Positions 1 through 8,790 of a DNA stretch of 64,000 nt are shown here, piece after piece; positions within the stretch are counted from its first letter, which is position 1, and each line of letters starts with the position of its first letter. Position numbers and translations under genes: made by a program. Origin of the DNA: Tepidiforma sp. (lineage in GTDB: Bacteria > Chloroflexota > Dehalococcoidia > Tepidiformales > Tepidiformaceae); assembly GCA_026003935.1 (NCBI GenBank), contig BPIE01000002.1, forward strand, positions 62,001-126,000, in the 5' to 3' direction. The notes below the pieces were generated by a model. The model had not been told where the DNA came from. It made no database searches and saw only the letters and a list, made by a program, of their open reading frames with translations.

Positions 1-41
1 AATTCGCGGCAAATCTCAAGCCCCTGCAACGGAGGAGTCGC

Positions 42-2006
42 ATGGCCGACATAGGTCTTCCGGTCGATGAACGCTACGACCCGCCAGCCCACGCCCGGGA
101 GGGCGCGCTGGTCCCGGACATGGATACGTACCGCGACCTGTACCGCCGGAGCGTAGAAGACCGGGAGAACTTCTGGCGCGAGATGGCGTCGCAGTTCCTG
201 ACTTTCTCGAAGCCGTTCGAGCGGGTCGTGGAGGAAGACCTGCACGCGGGGAAAGTAGCGTGGTTCATCGGCGGGAAGCTGAACGCCTCGGTGAACTGTA
301 TCGACCGGCATCTCAGTGAGCGGGGCGACAAGACCGCCATCCTGTGGGAAGGCGACGAGCCGGGAACGAACCGCCACGTGACGTACCGGGAACTCTCGGA
401 CATGGTGAACCGACTTGCCAACGCCCTGCGGCGCAAGGGCGTGAAGAAGGGCGACCGGGTCGCCATTTACATGGGGATGGTCCCTGAGCTGGCTGCAGCG
501 ATGCTGGCATGCGCGCGCATCGGGGCGATTCACTCCGTCATCTTCGGCGGGTTCTCGCCCCGTTCTATTCGAGACCGGGTCGATGACTCAAGCTGCAAGG
601 CGATTATCACGCAGGACGAAGGCCGCCGAGGCGGCAGGCCGGTGCCCCTCAAGGCAAACGTCGACGAGGCCCTCGCTGAGCCGGGCCACTCCGTGGAGTT
701 CTGCATCGTCTACCGTCACACCGGAACGGCGGTCAACATGGTGCAGGGGCGGGATACGTGGTGGCACGACGAGGTCGCAACAGAGTCCACAGAGTGCGTT
801 CCCGAGGAGATGGACAGCGAGGACCCGCTCTTCATCCTGTACACCTCTGGTTCGACCGGGAAGCCGAAGGGCGTGCTCCACACGCATGCGGGCTATCTGC
901 TCCACGTCATGGTGAGCCATAAGTACGTGTTCGACATCCGCGATGACGACATCTACTGCTGCGCTGCCGATGTGGGCTGGATTACCGGCCACAGCTACAT
1001 CGTCTATGGCCCGCTGGGAAACGGTGCCACGACGGTGATGTTCGAGTCGGTGCCGACATATCCGGATGCCGGGCGGTACTGGGACATGGTCGACCGACTG
1101 GGCATCAATGTGTTTTACACCGCGCCGACGGCCATCCGGGCCATCGCACGCGAGGGGGACGAGTTCGTGAAAAAGTACCGGCGGACGTCGCTCCGCGTGC
1201 TCGGCACCGTTGGCGAACCGATTAACCCGGAGGCTTGGCGCTGGTATTTCAACGTAGTCGGCGAAGGTCGGTGCGCGATTGTCGATACGTACTGGCAGAC
1301 GGAGACCGGCGGGCACATGATCACCGGCCTCGCCGGCTGCACGCCGATGAAGCCGGGTTCCGGGTCTTTGCCGTTCTTCGGCGTCCAGCCCTGCGTCGTC
1401 GATGAGAACGGGAACGAGCTCGAGGGCAACGGCGTTTCCGGGCGGCTCTGCATGAAAGCCTCGTGGCCGGGCATGATGCGCACCGTGTTCGGCGACCACG
1501 AGCGGTTCGTGCAGACGTACCTGACGACCTACCCCGGGAAGTACTTCACGGGTGACGGCTGCCATCGCGACAAGGACGGGTACTACTGGATCACTGGCCG
1601 GGTCGACGATGTCTTGAACGTCGCCGGCCACCGGCTGGGAACGGCCGAGATCGAAGGGGCACTGGTTGGGCATCCAGCGGTGGCGGAAGCCGCGGTGGTC
1701 GGCTACCCGCACGACGTAAAGGGAACGGGGGTTTACGCCTACGTCCTGCTGAACGCGGGCTATCAGGCTTCGCCGGAACTGGCGCGGGAGCTGCGCGAGG
1801 CAGTCCGCAAGGAGATTAGTCCGATCGCTACGCCGGACCGCATCCAATTCGTCGAGGGGCTCCCCAAGACGCGGTCCGGCAAGATCATGCGGCGCATCCT
1901 TCGCAAGATTGCGGAAGGTGAGCCGGAGAACGTCGGCGACGTGACGACGCTAGCCGACCCGGCGGTTGTCCAGGACATCATCAGCGGGGCGGCCAACGCG
2001 AGCTGA
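42..2006 (+). CDS. acs: Acetyl-CoA synthetase (AMP-forming)
   Basis: Converts acetate, ATP and CoA to acetyl-CoA through an acetyl-adenylate in the cytoplasm. The 654 residues match the usual family length. The N-terminal ACS domain is followed by the AMP-binding P-loop [12 protein letters not shown] (about residues 267-278). A WQTETGG segment and the hinge-region [21 protein letters not shown] follow. The C-terminal [11 protein letters not shown] carries the adenylation lysine, K614, which is the site acetylated in Acs enzymes (family knowledge). The start is supported by GGAGGAG 6-8 bases upstream of the ATG. An acyl-CoA dehydrogenase follows after 126 bases with its own possible -10 (TACAAT, 2039-2044), so co-transcription is uncertain. 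Propionate or another short acid is a possible alternative substrate, but Acs is the best call. Confidence 0.95.
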   Translation: MADIGLPVDERYDPPAHAREGALVPDMDTYRDLYRRSVEDRENFWREMASQFLTFSKPFERVVEEDLHAGKVAWFIGGKLNASVNCIDRHLSERGDKTAILWEGDEPGTNRHVTYRELSDMVNRLANALRRKGVKKGDRVAIYMGMVPELAAAMLACARIGAIHSVIFGGFSPRSIRDRVDDSSCKAIITQDEGRRGGRPVPLKANVDEALAEPGHSVEFCIVYRHTGTAVNMVQGRDTWWHDEVATESTECVPEEMDSEDPLFILYTSGSTGKPKGVLHTHAGYLLHVMVSHKYVFDIRDDDIYCCAADVGWITGHSYIVYGPLGNGATTVMFESVPTYPDAGRYWDMVDRLGINVFYTAPTAIRAIAREGDEFVKKYRRTSLRVLGTVGEPINPEAWRWYFNVVGEGRCAIVDTYWQTETGGHMITGLAGCTPMKPGSGSLPFFGVQPCVVDENGNELEGNGVSGRLCMKASWPGMMRTVFGDHERFVQTYLTTYPGKYFTGDGCHRDKDGYYWITGRVDDVLNVAGHRLGTAEIEGALVGHPAVAEAAVVGYPHDVKGTGVYAYVLLNAGYQASPELARELREAVRKEISPIATPDRIQFVEGLPKTRSGKIMRRILRKIAEGEPENVGDVTTLADPAVVQDIISGAANAS

Positions 2007-2132
2007 CGCGGCTGTTCGCGCGGGCCGAACGTTCCTGTTACAATCCGGCCCGCAACAATCAGACCGGGCCGAACCGGGTTCGGCGGGCCGCCGCCGTTGC
2101 GGCCACGACACATCGAAAGGGACGCAGAACGA

Positions 2133-3242
2133 ATGGACCTTGGCCTCAGCGAAGAACAGGAACTGCTGAAAAACTCTGCCCGTGAGTTCCTCGAGAAGGA
2201 GTGCCCGGAAGAGCACGTTCGGGCAATGGAGGAGGACGAGAAGGGCTACAGCCCCGAGCTGTGGAAGAAGATGGCCGACCTCGGCTGGCAGGGGCTGATG
2301 ATTCCCGAGGAGTACGGCGGCGCCGGCTTCTCGTTCCTCGACCTGTGCATCCTCGTCGAGGAGTTCGGGCGTGCGCTCGTGCCGGGTCCGTTCATCCCGA
2401 ACGCGGTCTGCGCGGCGGAGCTCATCCTCGCCGGGACGGAGGAGCAGAAGAAGAAGTACCTCCCGAACATCGCCAACGGCACGGCCATCCACACCTACGC
2501 CATCACCGAGCCCTCGGGCCGCTGGGACCGGGAAGGCATCGAAATGAAGGCCACCCAAAGCGGCAGCGACTACGTGCTGAACGGGACGAAACTTTTCGTG
2601 CCTGATGCACACGTCGCGGACTACCTGCACGTGGTTGCCTGGAAACCGGACGGCCGCCTCAGCACCTTCATCGTGCCTCGCACCGCAGAGGGCATCAGCA
2701 TCACCGTTCTGAAAACGATCGCGAGCGACAAGCAGTGCGAGGTGGTCTTCAAGGACGTGAAGGTTCCGGCGGCCGACGTCATCGACATGGACGAGAAGAC
2801 GGCCGCGCGACTGCGGAACATGGCGACCTGCCTCGAGTGCGCCTACCTGGTCGGCCTCGCCCAGCGGGACTTCGAGATCTCGGTGAACTACGCCAAAGAG
2901 CGCGTGCAGTTCGGCCGCCCGATTGGTTCATTCCAGGCCATCCAGCACAAGGCCGCGGACATGGTGACCGACGTCGACGGGATGCGGTTCATCATGTACA
3001 AGGCCGCGTGGGCTACGAGCGAGAACGAAGACTCGCAGGACATGGACACAGCGATGGCGAAGGCGTGGTGCTCCGATGCGAGCCGGCGCGTCGTCGCTCA
3101 CGGCCAGCAGATCCATGGCGGCATTGGCTTCACGAAGGACTACATCATCCAGCTCTACTTCCGGCGGCAGAAGCGCGCTGAGCTCTTCTGGGGCGATGGT
3201 GACTACCACCGCGAGCGCGTTGCTGAGATGCTGGAAATCTAG
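2133..3242 (+). CDS. Acyl-CoA dehydrogenase
   Basis: FAD-dependent alpha,beta-dehydrogenation of an acyl-CoA thioester. The 369-residue protein has the usual three-part fold: an N-terminal helical domain beginning MDLGLSEEQELL, a middle beta domain with YAITEPSG where the FAD/substrate loop lies, and a C-terminal helical domain. The C-terminal signature IHGGIGFTKDYIIQLYFRR is near residues 325-343. I chose the ATG at 2133 because family proteins begin at this sequence; an in-frame upstream start at 2097 would add 12 non-conserved residues. A strong terminator follows. It resembles the CaiA/steroid-type branch with unusual acyl chains, but the sequence does not settle the substrate. Confidence 0.92.
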   Translation: MDLGLSEEQELLKNSAREFLEKECPEEHVRAMEEDEKGYSPELWKKMADLGWQGLMIPEEYGGAGFSFLDLCILVEEFGRALVPGPFIPNAVCAAELILAGTEEQKKKYLPNIANGTAIHTYAITEPSGRWDREGIEMKATQSGSDYVLNGTKLFVPDAHVADYLHVVAWKPDGRLSTFIVPRTAEGISITVLKTIASDKQCEVVFKDVKVPAADVIDMDEKTAARLRNMATCLECAYLVGLAQRDFEISVNYAKERVQFGRPIGSFQAIQHKAADMVTDVDGMRFIMYKAAWATSENEDSQDMDTAMAKAWCSDASRRVVAHGQQIHGGIGFTKDYIIQLYFRRQKRAELFWGDGDYHRERVAEMLEI

Positions 3243-3265
3243 AGTTCCTGAGAGTTCGTTCGCGG

Positions 3266-3302
3266 GCGGGAGACCCGTGCGTGGGTCTCCCGCTCTCTTT
3301 TT
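3266..3302 (+). terminator. Rho-independent terminator after the acyl-CoA dehydrogenase
   Basis: An 11-bp perfect stem (GCGGGAGACCC at 3266-3276 with GGGTCTCCCGC at 3283-3293), a 6-base loop and a T-rich tail (TCTCTTTTT). It separates the acyl-CoA dehydrogenase from the lipoprotein gene. Confidence 0.9.
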
Positions 3303-3420
3303 CGGCTATTCATCATCTTGCTTCCACCAGAAGCGTACTTTGCTCGTAATGGTACTGTTGAGCAGCATAGCCAGTGCCGACGGTTATTCGGGAAGCCACG
3401 AGAGAAAGGGAATCGTCTAC

Positions 3421-3876
3421 ATGCTGTCAATTCGGAAACTCCTCCCGGCCGCGACCATCGTCACCGCCTTGGCGCTGGGAGCATGCCGAGGTGGCGACGG
3501 TTCCAGCGGCACTGGCTCCGACGAAGAGTTCGTAACCGGCGCGTGCAATGCCGCAGCCAAGTTCCAGGAAGACCTCAATGACGTCTTTGCAGACCTTGCC
3601 AACGCTGATTCTGAGGAAGAAGCGGTCAAGCTGGTCGCCGAGCCGTTCGAGAACTTCACGAAGGCCTTCAAGGACCTGAATCCGCCTGCAGACCTCAAAG
3701 AGTGGCACTCCGACGCGGGCAAGGCCCTCGACAGCACGGTCGCAGCGCTGAAGAAGGGCGATACGTCGGCGCTCGAAGGCGACCCATTCCCGGAAGCCCC
3801 GGCAGAGGTGCAGGACCGCCTGAACAAGGTGGCAGCGGAGGTGGAAGCGTGCCAAGAAACGGGGCTGTTCGAGTAG
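3421..3876 (+). CDS. Small lipoprotein of unknown function
   Basis: A 151-residue secreted protein. Residues 1-21 form a signal peptide with a basic N-region and hydrophobic core, ending in the lipobox LGAC with Cys22 as the lipidation site. The mature part begins with a Gly/Ser/acidic linker, followed by an acidic, probably all-helical domain of about 120 residues. That domain contains two further cysteines (CNAAAKF near the start and VEACQETG near the end), which could form a disulfide. The start is chosen because AGAGAAAGGGA lies upstream and the signal peptide begins there. A much longer in-frame open stretch upstream overlaps the previous gene and terminator and is not credible. I do not recognise a named family. 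Confidence 0.8.
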   Translation: MLSIRKLLPAATIVTALALGACRGGDGSSGTGSDEEFVTGACNAAAKFQEDLNDVFADLANADSEEEAVKLVAEPFENFTKAFKDLNPPADLKEWHSDAGKALDSTVAALKKGDTSALEGDPFPEAPAEVQDRLNKVAAEVEACQETGLFE

Positions 3877-4058
3877 CCTGCTGCTGACCGCTGCCCAGGC
3901 ACGGAGTCGGCGCCGGTGTGTCGCTGTACACCAGCGCCGCTCCGATATTGGCGAATCGGGACCGTGACTTACGCGTCACGCGGGTGCATCCTATCCCGGT
4001 GACCTCGGCCGAAAGATTCCACACTCCGTGGGGCGGGCTCGTCGATCGCGGCCGGGTG

Positions 4059-4865
4059 ATGGCTCGAGCGAGCTTGCTGGTGGTTGCCGTCTTCGCGAGC
4101 GGAGTGGCTGCGGGCAGTGGCCCAGGCGCAGTGAAGCACCCCGCCGGCGCTTTTGACGAAGGACTCCGTTTCGAGGTCCACGTCCTGACCATTGCCGACG
4201 ACGGTCATCCCTTTCCGCATGAGCCTGACGCGGTCGCAGCCTACCGCCCGAACCCGAACCGCTGGGCGGTCACCCGACTGCCCGTGCCGATCTGGTTGAA
4301 TCCATCCGGAGCTCCGGTACGGCTCGACGTCGATACCATCGTGGCAAATGCGGCCCGCCAGTGGTCAGACATTCCGGGTTCGACATTCGCGTACGAGTAT
4401 CGCGGAACGACCACGGCGGGTGCCGGCGCATGCAAATTCGGGTCGAGGGAGCTGGATGGCAGGAACACGGTGGTCTTCACCGATGAGCTGGCGCCGGGGA
4501 CACTGGGTATCACGTGCTCGGCGTGGTCAGGGGGGACAAGCGGGAACCTCGTTGAGTTCGACATCCAGCTGAACTCGAGTGTGAGGTGGGGAGCGAGCAA
4601 CAACCTCGGCCCCGAGGAGTACGACCTCGCCTCGACGGTCCTCCACGAGCTTGGACACGGGCTTGGTCTCGGACACCCCTGCTCCGCCGGGTGGAGCTGC
4701 ACCGTGGACGAGCGCCAGTCAGTGATGTTTCCGTCACTCAAACCGCGGGAGCAGCGCAATGTTCTCGGCGCGGATGACCGGGCGGGGGTTATCGAGCTGT
4801 ATCCCGGGAGCGGCGAGGCGCTGACCGGAACGCGCCTCTTCATCCCGGTGATCGGGCGCGATTGA
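4059..4865 (+). CDS. Secreted matrixin-like zinc metalloprotease
   Basis: A putative secreted metallopeptidase of the metzincin type, 268 residues. The N-terminus (MARASLLVVAVFASGVAAG) is a signal peptide. Zinc ligands are in HELGHGLGLGH (His196, Glu197, His200, His206), the full HExxHxxGxxH metzincin motif. A downstream SVMFPSL supplies the expected Met-turn. The fold, with DIPGSTFAYEYRG and WSGG segments before the motif, resembles M10A matrixins. There is no visible propeptide cysteine switch and no C-terminal hemopexin or binding domain. The start is weakly supported: there is no clear ribosome site, so a GTG or ATG farther upstream remains possible. Substrates are unknown. The next gene converges after 7 bases. 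Confidence 0.8.
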   Translation: MARASLLVVAVFASGVAAGSGPGAVKHPAGAFDEGLRFEVHVLTIADDGHPFPHEPDAVAAYRPNPNRWAVTRLPVPIWLNPSGAPVRLDVDTIVANAARQWSDIPGSTFAYEYRGTTTAGAGACKFGSRELDGRNTVVFTDELAPGTLGITCSAWSGGTSGNLVEFDIQLNSSVRWGASNNLGPEEYDLASTVLHELGHGLGLGHPCSAGWSCTVDERQSVMFPSLKPREQRNVLGADDRAGVIELYPGSGEALTGTRLFIPVIGRD

Positions 4866-4872
4866 GGCCGGT

Positions 4873-5202
4873 TCAATCGTCGAAGTCGACGTCGTCCCAG
4901 CTGTGAGCGTGGGAATGTCCGCCGTGACCATGACTGTGGCCATGTGAGTGGCTGTGCCCTCCACCCCATTCGTGGGAGTGCCCGTGGCCTTCGCCGCCTT
5001 CGCCGGAACCGCCGTCTTCCCACGGCGCAGGACCGTCTTCGATGCCGGGCTGTGCGAGCCCGACGAGGGCAACGCGCCCGAAGGCCTTCTTGGCCTGCTT
5101 GCCGCACCGGGGGCAGGGGATGAACTGGAGAACATCGGACATGGGCATCCGCTTCTCGGTCCGGGTGCCGCACGATGCACAGACATACTCATAGAGCGCC
5201 AT
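4873..5202 (-). CDS. FmdB-type zinc-ribbon protein with a His-rich tail
   Basis: A 109-residue protein. The N-terminal 40 residues are a FmdB/putative regulatory zinc ribbon: MALYEYVCASCG, then CPRCG, giving a CxxC-CxxC Zn site. The C-terminal 40 residues are extremely His/Gly-rich with repeated HSH and HGH units (about 15 histidines), then end in an acidic SWDDVDFDD. Metal binding, especially of Ni, Zn or Cu, by the tail is an inference. I chose the internal ATG because the family starts at MALYEY; the longer upstream reading is not conserved-looking. FmdB proteins are of uncertain function, historically linked to formamidase regulation. A second FmdB-like gene lies at 9482-9700. Confidence 0.78.
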   Translation of the reverse strand: MALYEYVCASCGTRTEKRMPMSDVLQFIPCPRCGKQAKKAFGRVALVGLAQPGIEDGPAPWEDGGSGEGGEGHGHSHEWGGGHSHSHGHSHGHGGHSHAHSWDDVDFDD

Positions 5203-5233
5203 GGTGAGATCGTCCGCCTGGCGCCGGTCGGCG

Positions 5234-5878
5234 TCAACGCGCGAGGTGGGGCCGGTAGGCCCATTCGCGAAGCGGCCATGGTGCTGGAGCAATGGTTGCC
5301 CAGGTGTCGGGCAACTCGGGGGCCGTCCATCCGGGTGGCGGGTGCCAATCCGGCCAGTCGCCGCCGAAGACGCCGCTGCCGGAGGCGATCAATTCGAGCA
5401 CGGCAAGGGCCTCGGCGCGGACCGAGGCAGCAAACGGGGCGGTGAAGACCCCTTGGTCGACGAGCGCGTCGAACTCCTCAAGGTCTTTCCACTCCCAGCG
5501 AAGGTCGGGCCAAACGACGATGTCGAGCGCGTGGTCGTTGGTATCGAAGCCGATCGGCGTGCGGCGGAACGGCTCCTCGAAGTTCACGTAGTACATGCGG
5601 AATCGGCGACCCGGGCCTTCCCAGCTGCACCATATGGAATGGGCGCGACCGGGGAACATGAGCCGGAGGGTCTCTCGCCGCCACCGGGCCGGGACGAGCC
5701 GCCGCGCCTCTCCCGGCGGACGGTGCCACGCCCGGTACTCCGTACCTTCGGGGATCCAGAGCGCAACAAGCTCGTCGTCGTCACGCACGACCCGGGCGGG
5801 CCAGGTCATCCCTACGGTGCTGTCGGCCCGTGTGATGTAGCGAAGCGCAGCGACGCTGCCTGGTTCGAAGCGTCCCAT
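5234..5878 (-). CDS. DUF402 domain protein
   Basis: A 214-residue protein with a DUF402 core. The conserved region is visible as FRMYYVNFEEPFRRTPIGFD and DHALDIVVWPDL (about residues 93-125), followed by an acidic helical C-terminus (EDLEEFDALVDQG). Related proteins include FomD-like and nucleoside-phosphate phosphohydrolases; their acidic residues (D/E in the DHALDIVV region) coordinate a divalent metal, so a phosphohydrolase role is possible by family. A second DUF402 gene is at 22856-23362, so the genome carries paralogs. The FmdB-like gene lies 31 bases downstream on the same strand and may be co-transcribed. Confidence is good for the domain and low for function. Confidence 0.78.
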   Translation of the reverse strand: MGRFEPGSVAALRYITRADSTVGMTWPARVVRDDDELVALWIPEGTEYRAWHRPPGEARRLVPARWRRETLRLMFPGRAHSIWCSWEGPGRRFRMYYVNFEEPFRRTPIGFDTNDHALDIVVWPDLRWEWKDLEEFDALVDQGVFTAPFAASVRAEALAVLELIASGSGVFGGDWPDWHPPPGWTAPELPDTWATIAPAPWPLREWAYRPHLAR

Positions 5879-5921
5879 CAGCTCCCTTCATCGTCCGCCT
5901 CCCGCGCTTGGGCGGCAAGGG

Positions 5922-6932
5922 TCAGTAGGCACGCGGGAGGGGCGTCGGAGTCGGCTTCGGCGGTATGGGCGTCCGCGTTGGCGTGGGCGTGCGGGTTGGG
6001 GTTGGCGTAATGGTCGGGGTCGGGGTCGGGGGCTCGGGCGTGGGCGTCGCCGTCGGAGGGCCCGGGTCGGGCTCAGTGGGCGAGGGTGCAGTCGGCTGGG
6101 TTCCACTGCTCCCCGGGCCGCCCGAGGGGCCGGGCGTGCTGGTCGCCGTGGGCTCAGGAGTCGGCGTGTCGTCGGGCCTGGGTGTTGGCGTGGGCGTCGG
6201 GGTCCATGGAATGACCTCACGGCCCGGCACCTGGACGAAATCGGCCGGGTCTACCGGCACTCCCAGGAAACGGATTTCGAAGTGGAGGAAACCGTCGGGT
6301 TCACCGGTTCCAACCACGGTCGACTTGCTCACCAGATTGCCTTTCGCCACCCGCAGACCCTGGAGCCACCCATAGAGGGTAGTGAAACCGCCTCCGCAAT
6401 CGACGACTACGTATGTTCCATAGTGCTCGCTGCTCCCGGTCTCAATGACTTCGCCGTCACAGGCCGACTGGACGGTGATGTTCTTGAGGCCGACTAGAGA
6501 GAAGTCGACACCGGCATGGCGCAGTCTGTTGCCACGGTCCGTACCGAAATAGTCCTCGACTCCAGCATGCGCCGTGAGCGGCAGGGCGAACCGCTTTCCG
6601 CCGGCAATGAGGTACTCCCGGATATCCGGCTTCGGCGGGTTTGGAACCGGCTCGTACGTGCCTTCCGTCATGCCACCCGCTCTCGAAGACGGGTGCCGGG
6701 TGGGGGCAGGCGTGTTGGTCGGACCGGCGCCGGGAATTCGTTCATCGGCTGCCACCGTGGACGGGTTGTCGCCTGCCGCCGGCGGTTCATCGGAGCCGCC
6801 CGTGAGCATCACGGCGCCGAGCGCTGCAAGTCCAAGCACCGGCACCGCCGCAAGCAGGTACAGCGGAGCCAGGCGCCGTTCAGTTCGGCGCGAACGGAAC
6901 TCTCTGCCGTAAAAGCCCCGGCCTGGCGGCAT
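5922..6932 (-). CDS. Membrane-anchored M23-like protein with a Pro/Thr-rich tail
   Basis: A 336-residue protein. A basic N-terminus is followed by one TM segment (about residues 22-45), an extracytoplasmic linker, an M23/LytM-like domain (about 120-245) and a long Pro/Thr/Glu tail of TPTP-type repeats to the C-terminus. The first Zn motif is present in RHAGVDFS (His139, Asp143). The HLH motif that normally supplies the catalytic His and last ligand reads FLHFEIR, so His217 remains but Phe215 replaces the first His. The protein may therefore be an inactive LytM factor regulating other murein hydrolases. The start is fixed by GAGGAGGAC just before the ATG. The tail is of the type that spans or sits in the wall. 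Confidence 0.83.
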   Translation of the reverse strand: MPPGRGFYGREFRSRRTERRLAPLYLLAAVPVLGLAALGAVMLTGGSDEPPAAGDNPSTVAADERIPGAGPTNTPAPTRHPSSRAGGMTEGTYEPVPNPPKPDIREYLIAGGKRFALPLTAHAGVEDYFGTDRGNRLRHAGVDFSLVGLKNITVQSACDGEVIETGSSEHYGTYVVVDCGGGFTTLYGWLQGLRVAKGNLVSKSTVVGTGEPDGFLHFEIRFLGVPVDPADFVQVPGREVIPWTPTPTPTPRPDDTPTPEPTATSTPGPSGGPGSSGTQPTAPSPTEPDPGPPTATPTPEPPTPTPTITPTPTRTPTPTRTPIPPKPTPTPLPRAY

Positions 6933-7547
6933 AAGTCCTCCTCGTCGCCCCGGCTTTCGCAGGCCACGGGCCCGCTGCTGCCGTGAGCCTCCTACGGGAG
7001 ATATCGGCTGCCCAGGTCTTGAGGCACAGGTGGGACACCGCAACGGGAGCCGCTGACACGGTCAGCGCAACGGCCCGGGCAACAGGTAGGAAACTGCATT
7101 CCCCGAGTGGATTGTCCGGGGGATAGCAGCAGGGATAGTTCGGTCGATTCCGTCGTCGTGGGGGGGTGTACGCCGAGGCAGCGCACCGGCCTTGGGCAGG
7201 GCCCCGCGGCACTCGTCGGGGCTGCCCGCCGCGAACCATCCTCGGCACCGGCCAGGGCCGCTCCATGGGAATATGCAGCCATCACGACGAAGCGGAGTGC
7301 ACCATCGTGAAGCTCGCGAATGGGGACCCTATCGCCGGCGTTCGCCGCCGCCGGGTGCGCGGTGTGCGGCTCATATTGCGCCTCGGGTTCCTCGGGGTCT
7401 CCGGCTGGGAACTGGCTGCCGTCCAGGGACGGACGCCCCTGCTCGAGCGCCGCATCGGGCAGGAATAGCGCACAGCGGGGGCATTTCGGCTACTATTTCG
7501 GCCGATGCTAAAGACCGGCCCGTATCGGCCGAGGAGAGGAGACCCCC
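6933..7547. other. 615-bp gap between divergent genes
   Basis: Lies between the start of the M23-like gene (minus) and an LLM oxidoreductase (plus). Open frames here have no ribosome site and no protein-like composition, so I call no gene. On the minus strand just before the M23-like gene there are short stems (CACGG with CCGTG; GGC with GCC around a GCGAAA-containing loop) that could belong to a structured leader. No known riboswitch core could be matched. A plausible -10 (TACTAT, 7490-7495) lies 53 bases before the LLM gene. Confidence 0.4.
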
Positions 7548-8741
7548 ATGACGTATCGGCCTGCGCGCATGCGCTTCGGAATCTTCCTTGCACCGTTTCA
7601 CCGACTCGGTGAGAACCCGACGGTCGCTCTCCAGCGGGACCTCGAACTGGTCGACCATCTCGACCGGCTGGACTACGACGAGGCGTGGTTCGGGGAACAT
7701 CACAGCGCTGGCTGGGAGTTGATTGCATCGCCGGAGCTGATGATCGCGGCGTCGGCGCAGCGAACGAAGCACATCAAGCTCGGGACAGGCGTGAGCTCCC
7801 TGCCCTACCATCACCCGTTCATGCTCGCCGACCGGATGGTGCAGCTCGACCATATGACGAGGGGCCGGGCGATGTTCGGGGTGGGGCCAGGCGCGCTGAC
7901 GTCGGACGCCTACATGCTCGGGATTGATGCCCTGACGCAGCGCGCCAGGATGGACGAAGCGCTTGGCGTCATCCTGCGGCTGTTCCGCGGGGAAACGGTG
8001 ACGATGGAGACGGAGTGGTTCACGATGCGGGAGGCGCGGCTCCAGCTCGCTCCGTACACCCACCCGCACATGCCGGTGGCCGTAGCGAGCACGTTCTCGC
8101 CCGCCGGGCCCGTTACCGCGGGCAAGCATGGCGTGGGCATCCTCAGTGTCGCGGTATCGCAGCCGGGCGGATTGATTTCGCTCTCGAAGACGTGGGAGAT
8201 GGCTGAGGAGGCTGCGGCGAAGGCCGGGAAGACCGTCAACCGGGACGATTGGCGGCTTGTCATGCCCATTCACCTCGCGGAGACCCGCGAGCAGGCGTTC
8301 GCAGACGTGGCGGAGGGGATGCTCAGGTGGAACAAGGAGTACTTCGAGAACACCCTCGGCAGGCCCGCGGACCCATCGAACCCGGGCGACGTAGAGTCGA
8401 CCGTCGCGCGCGGGGGCGCAATCATCGGCACTCCCGACGACGCCATCGAGGCTGTCGAGCGGCTGCTTGAGCTCTCCGGCGGGTTCGGATGCCTCCTGGG
8501 GCTGGCGCACGAGTGGACGACGTGGGAGAAGACACTCCACAGCTACGAACTCTGGGCGCGGTACGTCGCCCCGCGGTTCCAGGGGCAGTACGAGCGTATC
8601 GCGGCGAGCCAGAAGTTCGTCTCCGACAACCGGACGACGATTTTCGGCCCGAACGCGGCGGCGATCGGGAAGGCGTTCATCGATGCGGGTGTCCAACTCC
8701 CGGCCGAGATGGTCAACCGGATGCAGCGAGGGAACGTCTAG
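7548..8741 (+). CDS. LLM class flavin-dependent oxidoreductase
   Basis: A 397-residue luciferase-like (beta/alpha)8-barrel monooxygenase or dehydrogenase using FMNH2 or F420. Family marks are MRFGIFLAPFH at strand 1, EAWFGEHHSAGWE around residue 46-58, IKLGTGVSSLPYHHP (about 77-91) and the GRAMFGVGPGAL segment. It is longer than typical because of an insertion and helical C-terminus, as in the limonene/alkanal monooxygenase subgroup. Start: GAGGAGAGGAGACC before the ATG. It is one of four LLM proteins in the window and stands alone between a gap and a membrane protein, so context does not reveal the substrate. Confidence 0.9.
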   Translation: MTYRPARMRFGIFLAPFHRLGENPTVALQRDLELVDHLDRLDYDEAWFGEHHSAGWELIASPELMIAASAQRTKHIKLGTGVSSLPYHHPFMLADRMVQLDHMTRGRAMFGVGPGALTSDAYMLGIDALTQRARMDEALGVILRLFRGETVTMETEWFTMREARLQLAPYTHPHMPVAVASTFSPAGPVTAGKHGVGILSVAVSQPGGLISLSKTWEMAEEAAAKAGKTVNRDDWRLVMPIHLAETREQAFADVAEGMLRWNKEYFENTLGRPADPSNPGDVESTVARGGAIIGTPDDAIEAVERLLELSGGFGCLLGLAHEWTTWEKTLHSYELWARYVAPRFQGQYERIAASQKFVSDNRTTIFGPNAAAIGKAFIDAGVQLPAEMVNRMQRGNV

Positions 8742-8790
8742 CGCAGTTGCCGAATGAGCGGGGGGCGACCAAGATGAGCCCGGGGATTCG

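Noticed and set aside
5940-6200. Repetitive GGCGT/GGGGTC sequence resembling a repeat array
   Set aside because: It encodes the TPTP-type tail of the M23-like protein; not CRISPR or intergenic repeats.
6933-7100. c-di-AMP (ydaO) or c-di-GMP riboswitch before the M23-like gene
   Set aside because: Some motif-like strings occur, but the conserved order of stems and core bases is absent.
7166-7468. 100-codon plus-strand frame in the 615-bp gap
   Set aside because: Arg-rich with no ribosome site and no family features.
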